Notes under the pieces: model-generated
Databases searched by the model: none
Told to the model about the DNA's origin: nothing
Seen by the model: the letters and a program-made list of their open reading frames with translations, nothing else
Shown: one piece after another, positions 26,269 to 34,918 of the stretch
How the letters are laid out: every line of letters starts with the position of its first letter
Position numbering within the stretch: the stretch's first letter is position 1
Position numbers and translations under genes: made by a program
Assembly (NCBI GenBank): GCA_024275415.1
Contig: JAJRZD010000033.1
Coordinates: 18,551-82,550, forward strand
Reading direction: 5' to 3'
Length of the DNA: 64,000 bases
From: an archaeon
GTDB lineage: Archaea > Asgardarchaeota > Thorarchaeia > Thorarchaeales > Thorarchaeaceae

Positions 26269-27675
26269 GTGAAATTGATGGATTATGATGTTGCCATAGT
26301 CGGGAGTGGTCCTGCTGGAATTTTCTGTGCCCTTGAACTTCTAAAGCACAAGCCTGACCTGAAGGTAGTGATCATCGAGAAGGGCAAACGCATAGAATTG
26401 CGCAACTGTCCCAATTCCACCGCTGCAAGAGGCTGTGCGAAATGTAATCCCTGTGCGATACTTGCAGGCTGGGGTGGGGCTGGTGCCTTCTCAGACGGGA
26501 AACTCACAATATCCACTCAAGTCGGAGGTTGGCTGGATGATATCCTTGGAGAGCAGAAGCTCCTACAGCTCATCTACTACGTCGATACAATCTATCAACA
26601 GTATGGAGCGCCCCCCAAGATCTTTGGTGACAACGGCGATGCTATCGAAGAATACTCCCGGAAAGCAGCGCTGATCGGACTCGAGCTAATCCCACAAAAG
26701 GTACGTCATATGGGGCGCGAAGGCTGCATAGAAGTCATGGGAGGTATGTTCGATGAGATCCAAAAACATGCAGAAGTCCGTTTCAAGACTGAAGCCAAGG
26801 ACATCCGTATTGAAGGCAACAGTGTCATCGGGGTAGAGGCCAGCAGAGGCTCATTCATCACTGCCAAGTATGTCGTGGCGGCTCCAGGCCGCGTGGGCAA
26901 CAAGTGGCTGGCACATCAAGCTGGACGCCTCTCTATCCCCACAGAGAACAACTATGTCGATATCGGGGTCAGGGTCGAGATCCCCGAACCTGTTATGGCG
27001 GACATTGCCCAGAAGCTGTACGAGCCAAAACTAGTCTATTATTCAAAACAATTTGACGACAAGGTACGGGTCTTCTGCTTCAACCCCGGTGGGGTCGTGA
27101 CCAGCGAATACTATGACGAGATTCTTACTGTGAACGGTCAATCTTTCGCCCAAAAGAAGACACCTAACACTAATTTCGCCCTCCTTGTTTCCACCAAGTT
27201 CACGGCACCATTCAACGCTCCCATATCCTACGGTCAGTCCATTGCCCACTTGGCAAACATGCTTGGTCATGGCGTGCTAGTACAGAGGCTTGCAGATCTC
27301 CGACGAGGAAAACGTAGTACAGCAGACAGGATTGCAAGGAGCCCTGTGAAGCCCACATTGCCAAGTGCTGCCCCCGGAGACCTCAGCTTCGCTCTTCCAT
27401 ATCGCCATCTGTCATCAATCCTAGAGATGATCGAGGCACTTGACAAGCTGTGCCCTGGTGTCGCAGATGATGGAACACTCCTGTACGGTGTTGAAGTCAA
27501 GTTCTACTCCTCACGTCTTAAGACAAATGACACTTTGGAAACCAGCATTGGGAATCTCTATGCAGCAGGCGACGGAGCTGGGGTCACGCGAGGTCTCATG
27601 CAGGCTTCAGTATCAGGCGTCGTCATTGCCCGGGACATCCTGCGAAAAGAAGGCGTTTCTGTCAACGTTGACTAA
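26269..27675 (+). CDS. NAD(P)/FAD-dependent dehydrogenase, COG2509-like
   Basis: This 468-residue flavoprotein has an N-terminal dinucleotide-binding motif VGSGPAGIFCALE and a cysteine pair motif RGCAKCNPCAILAGWGGAGAFSDGKL, characteristic of the uncharacterised FAD-dependent dehydrogenases. The second FAD motif is VVAAPGRVGNKW and the C-terminal one is AAGDGAGVTRGLMQA. Substrate is unknown. The start is GTG 26269 or ATG 26278; the second begins right before the first strand. The gene is divergent from the S2P gene across about 160 bp. Confidence 0.85.
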   Translation: MKLMDYDVAIVGSGPAGIFCALELLKHKPDLKVVIIEKGKRIELRNCPNSTAARGCAKCNPCAILAGWGGAGAFSDGKLTISTQVGGWLDDILGEQKLLQLIYYVDTIYQQYGAPPKIFGDNGDAIEEYSRKAALIGLELIPQKVRHMGREGCIEVMGGMFDEIQKHAEVRFKTEAKDIRIEGNSVIGVEASRGSFITAKYVVAAPGRVGNKWLAHQAGRLSIPTENNYVDIGVRVEIPEPVMADIAQKLYEPKLVYYSKQFDDKVRVFCFNPGGVVTSEYYDEILTVNGQSFAQKKTPNTNFALLVSTKFTAPFNAPISYGQSIAHLANMLGHGVLVQRLADLRRGKRSTADRIARSPVKPTLPSAAPGDLSFALPYRHLSSILEMIEALDKLCPGVADDGTLLYGVEVKFYSSRLKTNDTLETSIGNLYAAGDGAGVTRGLMQASVSGVVIARDILRKEGVSVNVD

Positions 27676-27695
27676 AGTTTTCCTCTTCACAAACC

Positions 27696-27743
27696 TTATA
27701 TACCAAATGGTCACTAGTATCTAGTGTCCAACTGGTCACTAGT
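27696..27743 (+). promoter_or_regulatory. TATA box with three related operator half-sites
   Basis: A TATA box (TTATATAC, 27696-27703) lies ahead of the Hsp20-CDC48 operon. TGGTCACTAGT occurs twice as exact direct repeats (27708-27718, 27733-27743), and CTAGTGTCC between them (27721-27729) is an inverted copy with one mismatch. The sites cover the expected transcription start, the position of a classical repressor. This suggests control of the chaperone operon, perhaps by heat or stress, by an unidentified regulator. Confidence 0.6.
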
Positions 27744-27770
27744 TGTGATGGGTTGGTATCGCACAGGAAC

Positions 27771-27829
27771 GGGAGCCAACTCAGTGACTCCACGGGCGAC
27801 CCTGTCGCCCAAGGCTCCCCAACAGGTGA
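27771..27829 (+). promoter_or_regulatory. Structured 5' leader with nested hairpins before Hsp20
   Basis: GGGAGCC (27771-27777) can pair exactly with GGCTCCC (27813-27819). Inside it, GGGCGAC (27794-27800) pairs exactly with GTCGCCC (27804-27810) over a three-base loop. The nested fold ends five nt before the AGGTGA Shine-Dalgarno site (27824-27829). The leader is roughly 110 nt from the predicted start of transcription. A regulatory RNA or thermosensor role is possible; no fold energy was calculated. Confidence 0.45.
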
Positions 27830-27835
27830 ATGATT

Positions 27836-28252
27836 ATGATAGATGACAATTTCGATGAGATAGTGCGAAATATATTCGAGCAGTTCTTCGGAGGTGCGTT
27901 CCGACAGAACCCGCACATCCACATCAGTGGAACAATGCAAAATGACAATGTTACCCGAGGAGCAGAAAGAGCCGAAAGTAGGAATGTATTCGTTGATGTC
28001 ATTGAATACGAGGATGACATCATCGTTGTCGTTGACACAAGGGAGCATATAGAGAATCCAGAGGCACGTATCATGGAAGGGATTCTGGAACTTTGGCTCA
28101 ACCCGAGCGTGACCAGGCCAATCCGGATAGAGTTGCCAACAACAGTGGATATAGACAAGTCGGAACTCTCCGTAACGAATGCAATCATAGAAATACGACT
28201 AGCGAAGAGCAAAGGCAAACAGAAAGAAGGTATTCTTGGAGTCACATACTGA
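27836..28252 (+). CDS. Hsp20/alpha-crystallin-like protein upstream of CDC48
   Basis: This 138-residue protein has an N-terminal helix (EIVRNIFEQFFGG) followed by an alpha-crystallin-like beta domain (RNVFVDVIEYEDDIIVVVDT to IRIELPTTVDIDKSEL). The I-x-I/V type C-terminal tail is not clear. It ends 16 bp before the CDC48 gene and probably forms an operon with it, as in other archaea. The AGGTGA site lies right against the ATG at 27830, so the ATG at 27836 (six-base spacing) is preferred. It could hold unfolded clients for CDC48. Confidence 0.75.
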   Translation: MIDDNFDEIVRNIFEQFFGGAFRQNPHIHISGTMQNDNVTRGAERAESRNVFVDVIEYEDDIIVVVDTREHIENPEARIMEGILELWLNPSVTRPIRIELPTTVDIDKSELSVTNAIIEIRLAKSKGKQKEGILGVTY

Positions 28253-28268
28253 TAAGGGGTGAGTAGTA

Positions 28269-30458
28269 TTGTCTGAAGAAACAATCCGGTTAAAGGTAGC
28301 CGCAGCAATGCCAAAGGATCAGGGCAGAGGCATTGTGCGTCTTAACTCAGATGTCAGGAACCAATTGAGAATCCGGTCGGGAGATTATGTCCTTCTGAAA
28401 GGGCCGAAGGAAACAGTTGCGATAGCATGGCCTGCTTTGCAGGAAGATGAAGTGCTTGACATGGTACGCATGGACGGTCTCATAAGGGCCAATGCAGGTG
28501 TACGACTGGGTGAGGTAGTTGAGGTGCAGAGGATCGACTTGGCTGAGGCACAACGCGTCCCCCTTGCACCGAATCAGCCCCTGCGTTTTCAGGCTGGGTT
28601 TGCCGAGTTTGTGAAGCAACAGATCATCAACAAACCGCTGACGCGGGGTGATATCATCCTGATCTCATCCATTGGACAGGGACTGCAATTCACTATCACA
28701 GCGACAAGTCCTGGGAAGCATGTTCGAGTCACACCCAACACACGTGTAGAATTGCGGAGTGAGCCTGTAAAGCCCGAGGACCTCTCCGTACCACAGGTTT
28801 CCTATGAGGATATTGGCGGGCTGGGGAAGGAACTCCAGCGAATCCGTGAGATGATTGAACTTCCCATGAAGTCACCTGAACTGTTCAAGCGGCTCGGTAT
28901 TTCGCCACCTAAAGGGGTTCTCCTGCATGGTCCTCCAGGGACTGGGAAGACACTGATTGCCAAGGCTGTGGCAAACGAGGCAGGGGCTAACTTCAAAGTC
29001 ATAAACGGTCCAGAGATCATGTCCAAGTTCTATGGGGAGTCAGAGGCAAAACTGCGTGAGGCATTCGAAGAGGCTGAGAAGAATGCCCCTAGCATCATCT
29101 TCATCGACGAGATTGATAGTATCGCTCCCAAGCGCGCCGAGGTGACAGGAGAAGTCGAACGTCGTGTAGTAGCACAACTGCTGGCACTGATGGACGGTCT
29201 CGCAGGGAGAGGCCAGGTCATTGTGATTGGGGCGACCAACCGTGTCGATGACATTGACGAGGCCCTTAGACGACCCGGGCGTTTCGATAGGGAGATTGAG
29301 ATCGGGGTGCCAGACAAGAAAGGGCGACTGGAAATCTTGCAGATACACACCCGAGCGATGCCCCTCGACAAAGATGTTGATCTTGAGAAGCTTGCATCCA
29401 TCACGCACGGATTTGTCGGTGCTGACCTTGCCGCTCTTGCGAGAGAGGCGGCCATGCAGACGCTTCGTCGAGCCCTTCCCTATGTGGATCCTGAGAGCGG
29501 TGATATTCCTCAGGATGTCCTGAACAACCTTTTCGTCACACAGTTTGACTTCGAAACCGCGATGGCTGAGGTTTCGCCATCAGCGTTGAGAGAGGTTCTT
29601 GTTGAGAAACCAAACATCAAATGGGACGATGTAGGCGGGCTCATGAAAGTCAAGGAACGACTCAGGGAGGCCGTTGAGGCACCACTGAAACATCCAGAGG
29701 TCTTCTCAGAGATGGGCATCCGAGCACCACGGGGTGTGTTATTGTTCGGACCTCCTGGTACTGGAAAGACGCTACTCGCAAAGGCAGTAGCCACTGAGAG
29801 CGAGGCAAATTTCATCTCGGTTCGAGGTCCCGAAATCTTCAACAAATATGTTGGCGAGTCTGAGAAGGCAGTGAGGGACATATTCAAGAAAGCACGGCAG
29901 ACGGCGCCCTGTGTCCTGTTTTTTGACGAGATTGATGCGATACTGAGTTCCCGTAGTGTACAGGATGACACAGGTGTGAGCAAGCGGATAGTCAATCAGT
30001 TCCTTGCCGAGCTGGACGGTATGCAGAGCCTACAGAATGTCCTTGTGATAGGTGCCACCAACAGGGCTGACATCATGGATCCAGCAGCCCTTCGCCCAGG
30101 ACGCTTTGATGCTGTTATCTATGTACCACCGCCTGACAAGGAGGCACGAAAGGAGATATTCGGTGTACACACAAAGGATATGCCACTTGCAGATGATGTG
30201 GATATAGACAGGCTAGCGGAGATGACCGAAGGCTATTCTGGTGCAGATATCGAGGGTCTCACACGGGAAGCCGCAATGGCAGCAGTACGGGACGACTGGA
30301 AAGCAAAACCCGTTTCAATGAAGCACTTCAGGGAAGCGATGAAAGAAGTGCGACCCACGATATCTGAAGAGGATCTGAAGCGTTTCCAGAAGATTGCGGA
30401 GAGCGTTTTGAAGCGGCAGCCACAGCGCAAGGATGACATACTACCACAGTACATGTAA
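28269..30458 (+). CDS. CDC48/VAT family tandem AAA ATPase
   Basis: This 729-residue protein is the archaeal p97/VAT type: an N domain (residues 1-165) and two AAA modules. Walker A GPPGTGKT is at 221-228 and 494-501. Walker B IIFIDE is at 276-281, with FFDEID in D2. Both second-region-of-homology arginine motifs are seen, RRPGRFD and LRPGRFD. It unfolds and extracts proteins using ATP. It is translated from a TTG preceded by a GGTGA site. The C-terminus QYM is near but not the canonical HbYX proteasome-docking tail. It probably works with the Hsp20-like protein just upstream. Confidence 0.97.
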   Translation: MSEETIRLKVAAAMPKDQGRGIVRLNSDVRNQLRIRSGDYVLLKGPKETVAIAWPALQEDEVLDMVRMDGLIRANAGVRLGEVVEVQRIDLAEAQRVPLAPNQPLRFQAGFAEFVKQQIINKPLTRGDIILISSIGQGLQFTITATSPGKHVRVTPNTRVELRSEPVKPEDLSVPQVSYEDIGGLGKELQRIREMIELPMKSPELFKRLGISPPKGVLLHGPPGTGKTLIAKAVANEAGANFKVINGPEIMSKFYGESEAKLREAFEEAEKNAPSIIFIDEIDSIAPKRAEVTGEVERRVVAQLLALMDGLAGRGQVIVIGATNRVDDIDEALRRPGRFDREIEIGVPDKKGRLEILQIHTRAMPLDKDVDLEKLASITHGFVGADLAALAREAAMQTLRRALPYVDPESGDIPQDVLNNLFVTQFDFETAMAEVSPSALREVLVEKPNIKWDDVGGLMKVKERLREAVEAPLKHPEVFSEMGIRAPRGVLLFGPPGTGKTLLAKAVATESEANFISVRGPEIFNKYVGESEKAVRDIFKKARQTAPCVLFFDEIDAILSSRSVQDDTGVSKRIVNQFLAELDGMQSLQNVLVIGATNRADIMDPAALRPGRFDAVIYVPPPDKEARKEIFGVHTKDMPLADDVDIDRLAEMTEGYSGADIEGLTREAAMAAVRDDWKAKPVSMKHFREAMKEVRPTISEEDLKRFQKIAESVLKRQPQRKDDILPQYM

Positions 30459-30499
30459 GACTCTGCTGATGAGGACCCGTTAGAGGACATAGGCTATTC

Positions 30500-30507
30500 C
30501 TTTATAG
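30500..30507 (+). promoter_or_regulatory. TATA box before the GH38 gene
   Basis: CTTTATAG lies 59 bp before the ATG at 30559, in a 100-bp gap after CDC48. It supports separate transcription of the mannosidase gene. Confidence 0.45.
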
Positions 30508-30558
30508 ACGGGTCCTTCCAAACCTGTACACGAGATATCATCAAGGTCGTGTCATCAT

Positions 30559-33045
30559 ATGGGTGAACGATGGACAGTAACATTATGCCCTTTCCTGCAT
30601 TTCGATAATGCACGTACGAATACATATGAGCAAAACATCAGCATCGTCGCATGGAATGTGAAGAGTGTTCTGGACTTTCTCGAGATCAACCCCGGACATA
30701 CTTTTGGACTGGGACAAGTGACTCTTCTTGAGGGATTCAGGAGGTTATTCCCCAACTACTGGGACACCCTTCATCAATACGTCTTGGAGGGCAGGATTGA
30801 GATTGTTGGCGGGACCTACGTCATGCCCGATTTTGTGCTTCCGGATGGCGAGTCTATTGTGCGCCAGTTCGAATATGGCACTGAGTTCCTACGGAAGGAG
30901 CTGGGAGTCAGCGCGAGGACTGGTTGGGCAATCGACACATCAGGACATTGTGCCCAGATGCCTCAGATCCTCCGTCAATGTGGGATTGACACATACTATT
31001 TCACATACGGGATGCCGTTCGATGCTCCTACAGAATTCGTGTGGCTGGGCCCGGATGGGAGTCGCGTGAATGCGGTCTGGTTGAGGAATGGCTTTGATTG
31101 TGCTGCGTGGCTCTCTGAGAACAGACGTGAGGCATTCTCCAATCTGCTTGAGATCATAGGGAACGTAAGGGTTTCCAGCTCCTCGAACAACCTGTTTGTC
31201 CCGATTGGCGGTGAATTAGTGCCCCCTCCGATGCACATCATGGATATCGTTCGCCAGTGGAATGAAGTCTTTCAAGATAGCAAGGCGACCTTGGGCACAC
31301 CAAGGGAGTTCTCGGAGAAGCTGAAGTCGGTTCAATCCAATCTGCCATCTATCTCAGGAGAGCTCGGGAGCGGCCGTTTCGGGCCGATTCGGTCAGGAGG
31401 ACTCAGTAGTCGCTCGAAATTGAAAATACTCAATCGACGCCTAGAGACCCTCCTTTACCTTGTAGAACTCTATTTCTCGTTGGGTGGTAATAATTCCTAT
31501 ATCCGGCAGATGACGAACCTCTGGAAGATGCTCCTGTTCAATCAGGATCATAACATCATCCGCGGGATCATCACGGACGACCCCTACAAGCTCGCCATAC
31601 GGCGGTACAATCAGGCAATTGAGAAGGCTGAGGAACTTCTCGAGACCGCGATAACTGGTATCTGTAAGACCATCCCTGCTCCGCTAGATGGCCTGTCGTT
31701 CATCGTCTTCAACCCTGTGCCATGGACTCGAAGCGATATAACACGGCTGCGGTTGAACCGGTCAATGCTCGATGGCGGAGTATTCGACCTGCTTGACGAG
31801 GAAGGGAACAGCATTTATTTCCAGATTGAAGATGCAGCGGACGACGAGAACCGGGTCGATATCATCTTCACTGCCGAATCGCTGCCCTGCCTGGGCTATC
31901 GAACCTATAATCTCAGAAATGTAGAGCAACCCCCTGAACCTGATGAGGAACTCCGTCATGGGCGCAACTGGATCGAATCGCCATATTTCACGATAGAGTT
32001 TGACGAGTTCTCTGGTGCACTTACCCGTATATTCGACAAGACCTCTCAGAAGGAGTTCATCCAGGGGTCTGGTGTCCACCCTATTATCGAGCCGGACATG
32101 GGAGATCTCTATCGATTTGCACCATCTCTTCTTAGCGGCGAATCTTCAGTCATTGACTCGCTCAGGATTCCTGGAAAACTCAAATTCATCGAGTCCGGAC
32201 CGGTTCGCATAGTGACAGAAGTGATCCAATCCCTCTCAGAATCGACTATCATCCAGAGGGTGACAGTCTATAGGTCTCTACCGCGAATCGACATCGAGGT
32301 CGAGGTCAATTTCAGAGAAGAACACAAGAGATGCAGGTACGTGATTCCTACTCCCATCTTCACAGACTCGATAGTCACAGGCGCTCAGTTCTACGCTAAT
32401 GAACGGCATATAGCTCCGTTTGATGCTGAGTCTGATGATCATGGTCACGGTGCTTTCTCAGCGTTGGATTGGGTGGATGTGCAAGGTCCCGATGCAGGAC
32501 TGGGAGTCGCTGTCTTCGGGTTACATGAGTTCCAGTATCGCGATGGCAAGTTATCGATAACCATGCTCAGGAGTCCTTCTGTGCTCTCTCACGGCAAGGA
32601 CGACGATGCAGTCCAATCAATGAGTGCAAGGGACCATTCGAGCCACACCTTTCGCATCTCTCTGTTCCCCCATAATGAGGACTGGAAGAAGACCGGCATC
32701 CACCGTCAGGCCACAGAAACACGACTCCCCCTTATTGCTTCCGTGCTTGATGGGCACCCTGATGCAACCCCCATGTTTAGCGGACTAGTTTCTGTTGAAG
32801 GTGTGCCTCTTGAACTGTCATCGTATCGACCAACAGAACACGAATCCGAGGTCATCATAAGGATGTATGAGGTTCTAGGTTCGAGTGGCACGAGCATACT
32901 GAAGTTCAACAGGAGTATTGAGCGTGCGGTGTTGACTGACCTAGTCGGTAATGAGATTGGTGAGATCGCTGTGAACTCGAACATGGTATCCGTACCTGTC
33001 GATGGCTATTCCATCATCACATTGAAGGTACGACTGGGCACTTGA
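30559..33045 (+). CDS. Glycoside hydrolase family 38 alpha-mannosidase
   Basis: This 828-residue protein matches the GH38 layout. The N-terminal barrel carries HFDNARTNTYEQ (zinc ligands H14 and D16; most members have HxDxAW) and WAIDTSGHCAQMP with the likely nucleophile D126. A three-helix bundle lies in the middle and a large beta domain from about residue 380. No signal peptide is seen, so it probably acts in the cytosol, trimming alpha-mannosides or an intracellular mannan or N-glycan. The TTG/ATG choice is clear at ATG 30559 because a GTG-rich leader precedes it. Substitution of the usual W by R beside the metal site is unusual. Confidence 0.88.
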   Translation: MGERWTVTLCPFLHFDNARTNTYEQNISIVAWNVKSVLDFLEINPGHTFGLGQVTLLEGFRRLFPNYWDTLHQYVLEGRIEIVGGTYVMPDFVLPDGESIVRQFEYGTEFLRKELGVSARTGWAIDTSGHCAQMPQILRQCGIDTYYFTYGMPFDAPTEFVWLGPDGSRVNAVWLRNGFDCAAWLSENRREAFSNLLEIIGNVRVSSSSNNLFVPIGGELVPPPMHIMDIVRQWNEVFQDSKATLGTPREFSEKLKSVQSNLPSISGELGSGRFGPIRSGGLSSRSKLKILNRRLETLLYLVELYFSLGGNNSYIRQMTNLWKMLLFNQDHNIIRGIITDDPYKLAIRRYNQAIEKAEELLETAITGICKTIPAPLDGLSFIVFNPVPWTRSDITRLRLNRSMLDGGVFDLLDEEGNSIYFQIEDAADDENRVDIIFTAESLPCLGYRTYNLRNVEQPPEPDEELRHGRNWIESPYFTIEFDEFSGALTRIFDKTSQKEFIQGSGVHPIIEPDMGDLYRFAPSLLSGESSVIDSLRIPGKLKFIESGPVRIVTEVIQSLSESTIIQRVTVYRSLPRIDIEVEVNFREEHKRCRYVIPTPIFTDSIVTGAQFYANERHIAPFDAESDDHGHGAFSALDWVDVQGPDAGLGVAVFGLHEFQYRDGKLSITMLRSPSVLSHGKDDDAVQSMSARDHSSHTFRISLFPHNEDWKKTGIHRQATETRLPLIASVLDGHPDATPMFSGLVSVEGVPLELSSYRPTEHESEVIIRMYEVLGSSGTSILKFNRSIERAVLTDLVGNEIGEIAVNSNMVSVPVDGYSIITLKVRLGT

Positions 33046-33106
33046 GTGTAAGAAACTATGGCTCCGATATGCTTTTGAGGAATCCTGAAAACTAAGACAA
33101 AGTAGT

Positions 33107-33979
33107 GTGTCAAAGATGTCTGCGTTCTATCCTATCTCACCCCCCGTCCTGATAACCAACACAAGCTTCTCGGCGCAAGCAGGTGTGATGGACGAGATGT
33201 GGGCCTGCCGAGTTATCCGGGGAAAGAAGATCCTTATTGAGAAGACAATGCCCGAACTCAGTCTGGACAACTTTGTTGGTATCATCTACGGACACATCCG
33301 GGTCGAGGGACTCAGCAGGCACGCCGTGGCAATGTGCGCAGGTCGCCTGATGCAGTATGCTAGGAAATACCAGTCTTCCGGTGTTTGTCCTAATTATGAG
33401 GTTCCAGACTTTTATTATGACGATGGCGAGTCCTATATCGCAGTTGGTGATTCCAGCTCTTCAGAAGGTGGTAGTGTAGCTACTGCTGAGGTTCATGAAC
33501 TCCCGCATATGCCTGTTGGACACCTTCCCACAATCACCCCACAAGAGGGAAAGAATGCGTGGAAGGTCATTGCTGAAACTCACGGCGCAGCAGTATGTGA
33601 GTTTGCAATCTATGCAGCAGGTCTCTCAGAAGGACATCTTAAAGCGATGTTCGAGCAGTTCGCAGACCGACTTGTTCATTCTTGGATTGATCCTGAAGAC
33701 CCAATCATTCTTCCCATCAGGTTCGGTGAACTTATCTACAGCTGTTCTGGTGAGAGTCAGCTTCCCAAGACTGGGACGCTGAATGTGTCAGTAGAAACCC
33801 AAGGCTGTGTGCTACTGAAGATGACAAGGGAATTTGACCCTGACGGAAGTAGGATGCCCGCCGGCTATCCCTGTGCGTTCCATGAGATGATCGCACGTAA
33901 GGTGGCTCAGGTGACCGACCTGAAAATCGGGGTCAACACGTCCTCTACGGGCTGCATAGTGACCATGTCCATCGAGTAA
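33107..33979 (+). CDS. Two-domain protein of unknown function
   Basis: This 290-residue cytosolic protein begins at a GTG (an ATG at 33116 is three codons further). The N-terminal half has a strand-rich unit (VLITNTSFSA, WACRVIRGKKILIEKT) and a helix with four small residues (RHAVAMCAGRLMQYARKY). A serine/glycine-rich linker (SSSSEGGSVATAE) joins a C-terminal domain containing HGAAVCEFAIYAAGLSEGHL and CVLLKMTREFDPDGSRMPAG. No known motif is recognised. Confidence 0.7.
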   Translation: MSKMSAFYPISPPVLITNTSFSAQAGVMDEMWACRVIRGKKILIEKTMPELSLDNFVGIIYGHIRVEGLSRHAVAMCAGRLMQYARKYQSSGVCPNYEVPDFYYDDGESYIAVGDSSSSEGGSVATAEVHELPHMPVGHLPTITPQEGKNAWKVIAETHGAAVCEFAIYAAGLSEGHLKAMFEQFADRLVHSWIDPEDPIILPIRFGELIYSCSGESQLPKTGTLNVSVETQGCVLLKMTREFDPDGSRMPAGYPCAFHEMIARKVAQVTDLKIGVNTSSTGCIVTMSIE

Positions 33980-34083
33980 ACCACACTCTGGATGCTCGCG
34001 CAATAATCTTAAATCACTCCCCACACATGGTGGTTTGATGTACTGAACGGAATAAAATCCGTGACAGTCAGGGAGATCTAAAT

Positions 34084-34359
34084 ATGTCTTATCTCACATG
34101 GCGCGAATATGTGCGTTCAGGACCCATATGCTTGGGTGTGCTCCTGATCATTGTTGGAGCGGTCTTTGTGCTTCTTCAAACAATGGATTTCGTTGTGGTG
34201 GCGGGTTATGACTCCATCATAGGTGCAGTCCTTGCAGTGGTGGGTGTCGTGTTTGTCATCTGCGGGTTCTTCTTCACCAAGAAGAAGCGGGATTCCGTGC
34301 TGACCCCAGTTTCCACGAAGGTTGATGACACACCTCCTCCTCCACCGCCGCCGGACTGA
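34084..34359 (+). CDS. Small two-TM membrane protein with polyproline tail
   Basis: This 91-residue protein has two hydrophobic helices (ICLGVLLIIVGAVFVLLQ and IIGAVLAVVGVVFVICGFFF). A basic segment KKKR follows, and the tail ends TPPPPPPPD. It is probably an inner-membrane protein with both ends on the same side. A terminator-like hairpin follows 28 bp after the stop. Function is unknown. Confidence 0.65.
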   Translation: MSYLTWREYVRSGPICLGVLLIIVGAVFVLLQTMDFVVVAGYDSIIGAVLAVVGVVFVICGFFFTKKKRDSVLTPVSTKVDDTPPPPPPPD

Positions 34360-34386
34360 TTCCTTCAACTCTGTATCTAATTTGAT

Positions 34387-34436
34387 GTGAGCCATTCCTT
34401 TTCAAGAGCCGAATGGCTCACCGCTTCTCTTTTTTC
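34387..34436 (+). terminator. 11-bp stem with T-rich tail
   Basis: GTGAGCCATTC (34387-34397) is an exact inverted copy of GAATGGCTCAC (34411-34421), with a 13-base loop. CGCTTCTCTTTTTT follows. It ends the transcript of the small membrane-protein gene. Confidence 0.7.
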
Positions 34437-34468
34437 CCTGATTTGCGCCATACTTCATCCGCCAAACC

Positions 34469-34476
34469 CATATATG
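34469..34476 (+). promoter_or_regulatory. TATA box before the 34529 gene
   Basis: CATATATG lies 53 bp before the ATG at 34529, immediately after the terminator, consistent with a new transcript. Confidence 0.45.
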
Positions 34477-34528
34477 TAAGAGTTATATTCAGTTCACAGA
34501 AATGGATTAAGAGAAGGGACTGAAATCA

Positions 34529-34819
34529 ATGACGTTTCTAGAATACCGCGACAGTCAATTTCGTGAGTGCTCGGGACAACCAAGCACTGACATCAATCTG
34601 AAAGTAGATGAATCACAGAAGAAGCTCATTCTGACTGTTCCTGAGGGCGTATCAATGATCCAACGACGGTCAGCGGAACGGGCTGCTCGTGGGATTGCCA
34701 AAGCAGGATACCTGAGCAGCCAAGGTGCCACTATAGGACGAGGATTTGAGCTTGTGATCGAGGGACACGGTGGAAATCTGCCGGACAGGTTGAAGCATTC
34801 CCCCCGAGAGGTCTACTAA
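34529..34819 (+). CDS. Small basic protein of unknown function
   Basis: This 96-residue protein has a strand (KKLILTVPE) and a helix (SAERAARGIAKAGYL). It ends in a basic tail that includes PREVY. No domain is recognised. It has its own TATA box, lies between a terminator and the SNAP-like gene, and is read in the same direction as both. Confidence 0.6.
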   Translation: MTFLEYRDSQFRECSGQPSTDINLKVDESQKKLILTVPEGVSMIQRRSAERAARGIAKAGYLSSQGATIGRGFELVIEGHGGNLPDRLKHSPREVY

Positions 34820-34918
34820 CCAAAGCGGCAATCACAATCCCCCAAAACTCAAATGCCAGAAAAGTGATAACGTTAGTTGGTAATAGGCAATCAATACCTC
34901 TGAAAGGAGATATATCGT

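Noticed and set aside
28269..30458. HbYX proteasome-docking tail of CDC48
   Set aside because: The last residues are QYM; the first position is not hydrophobic, so the motif is only approximate.
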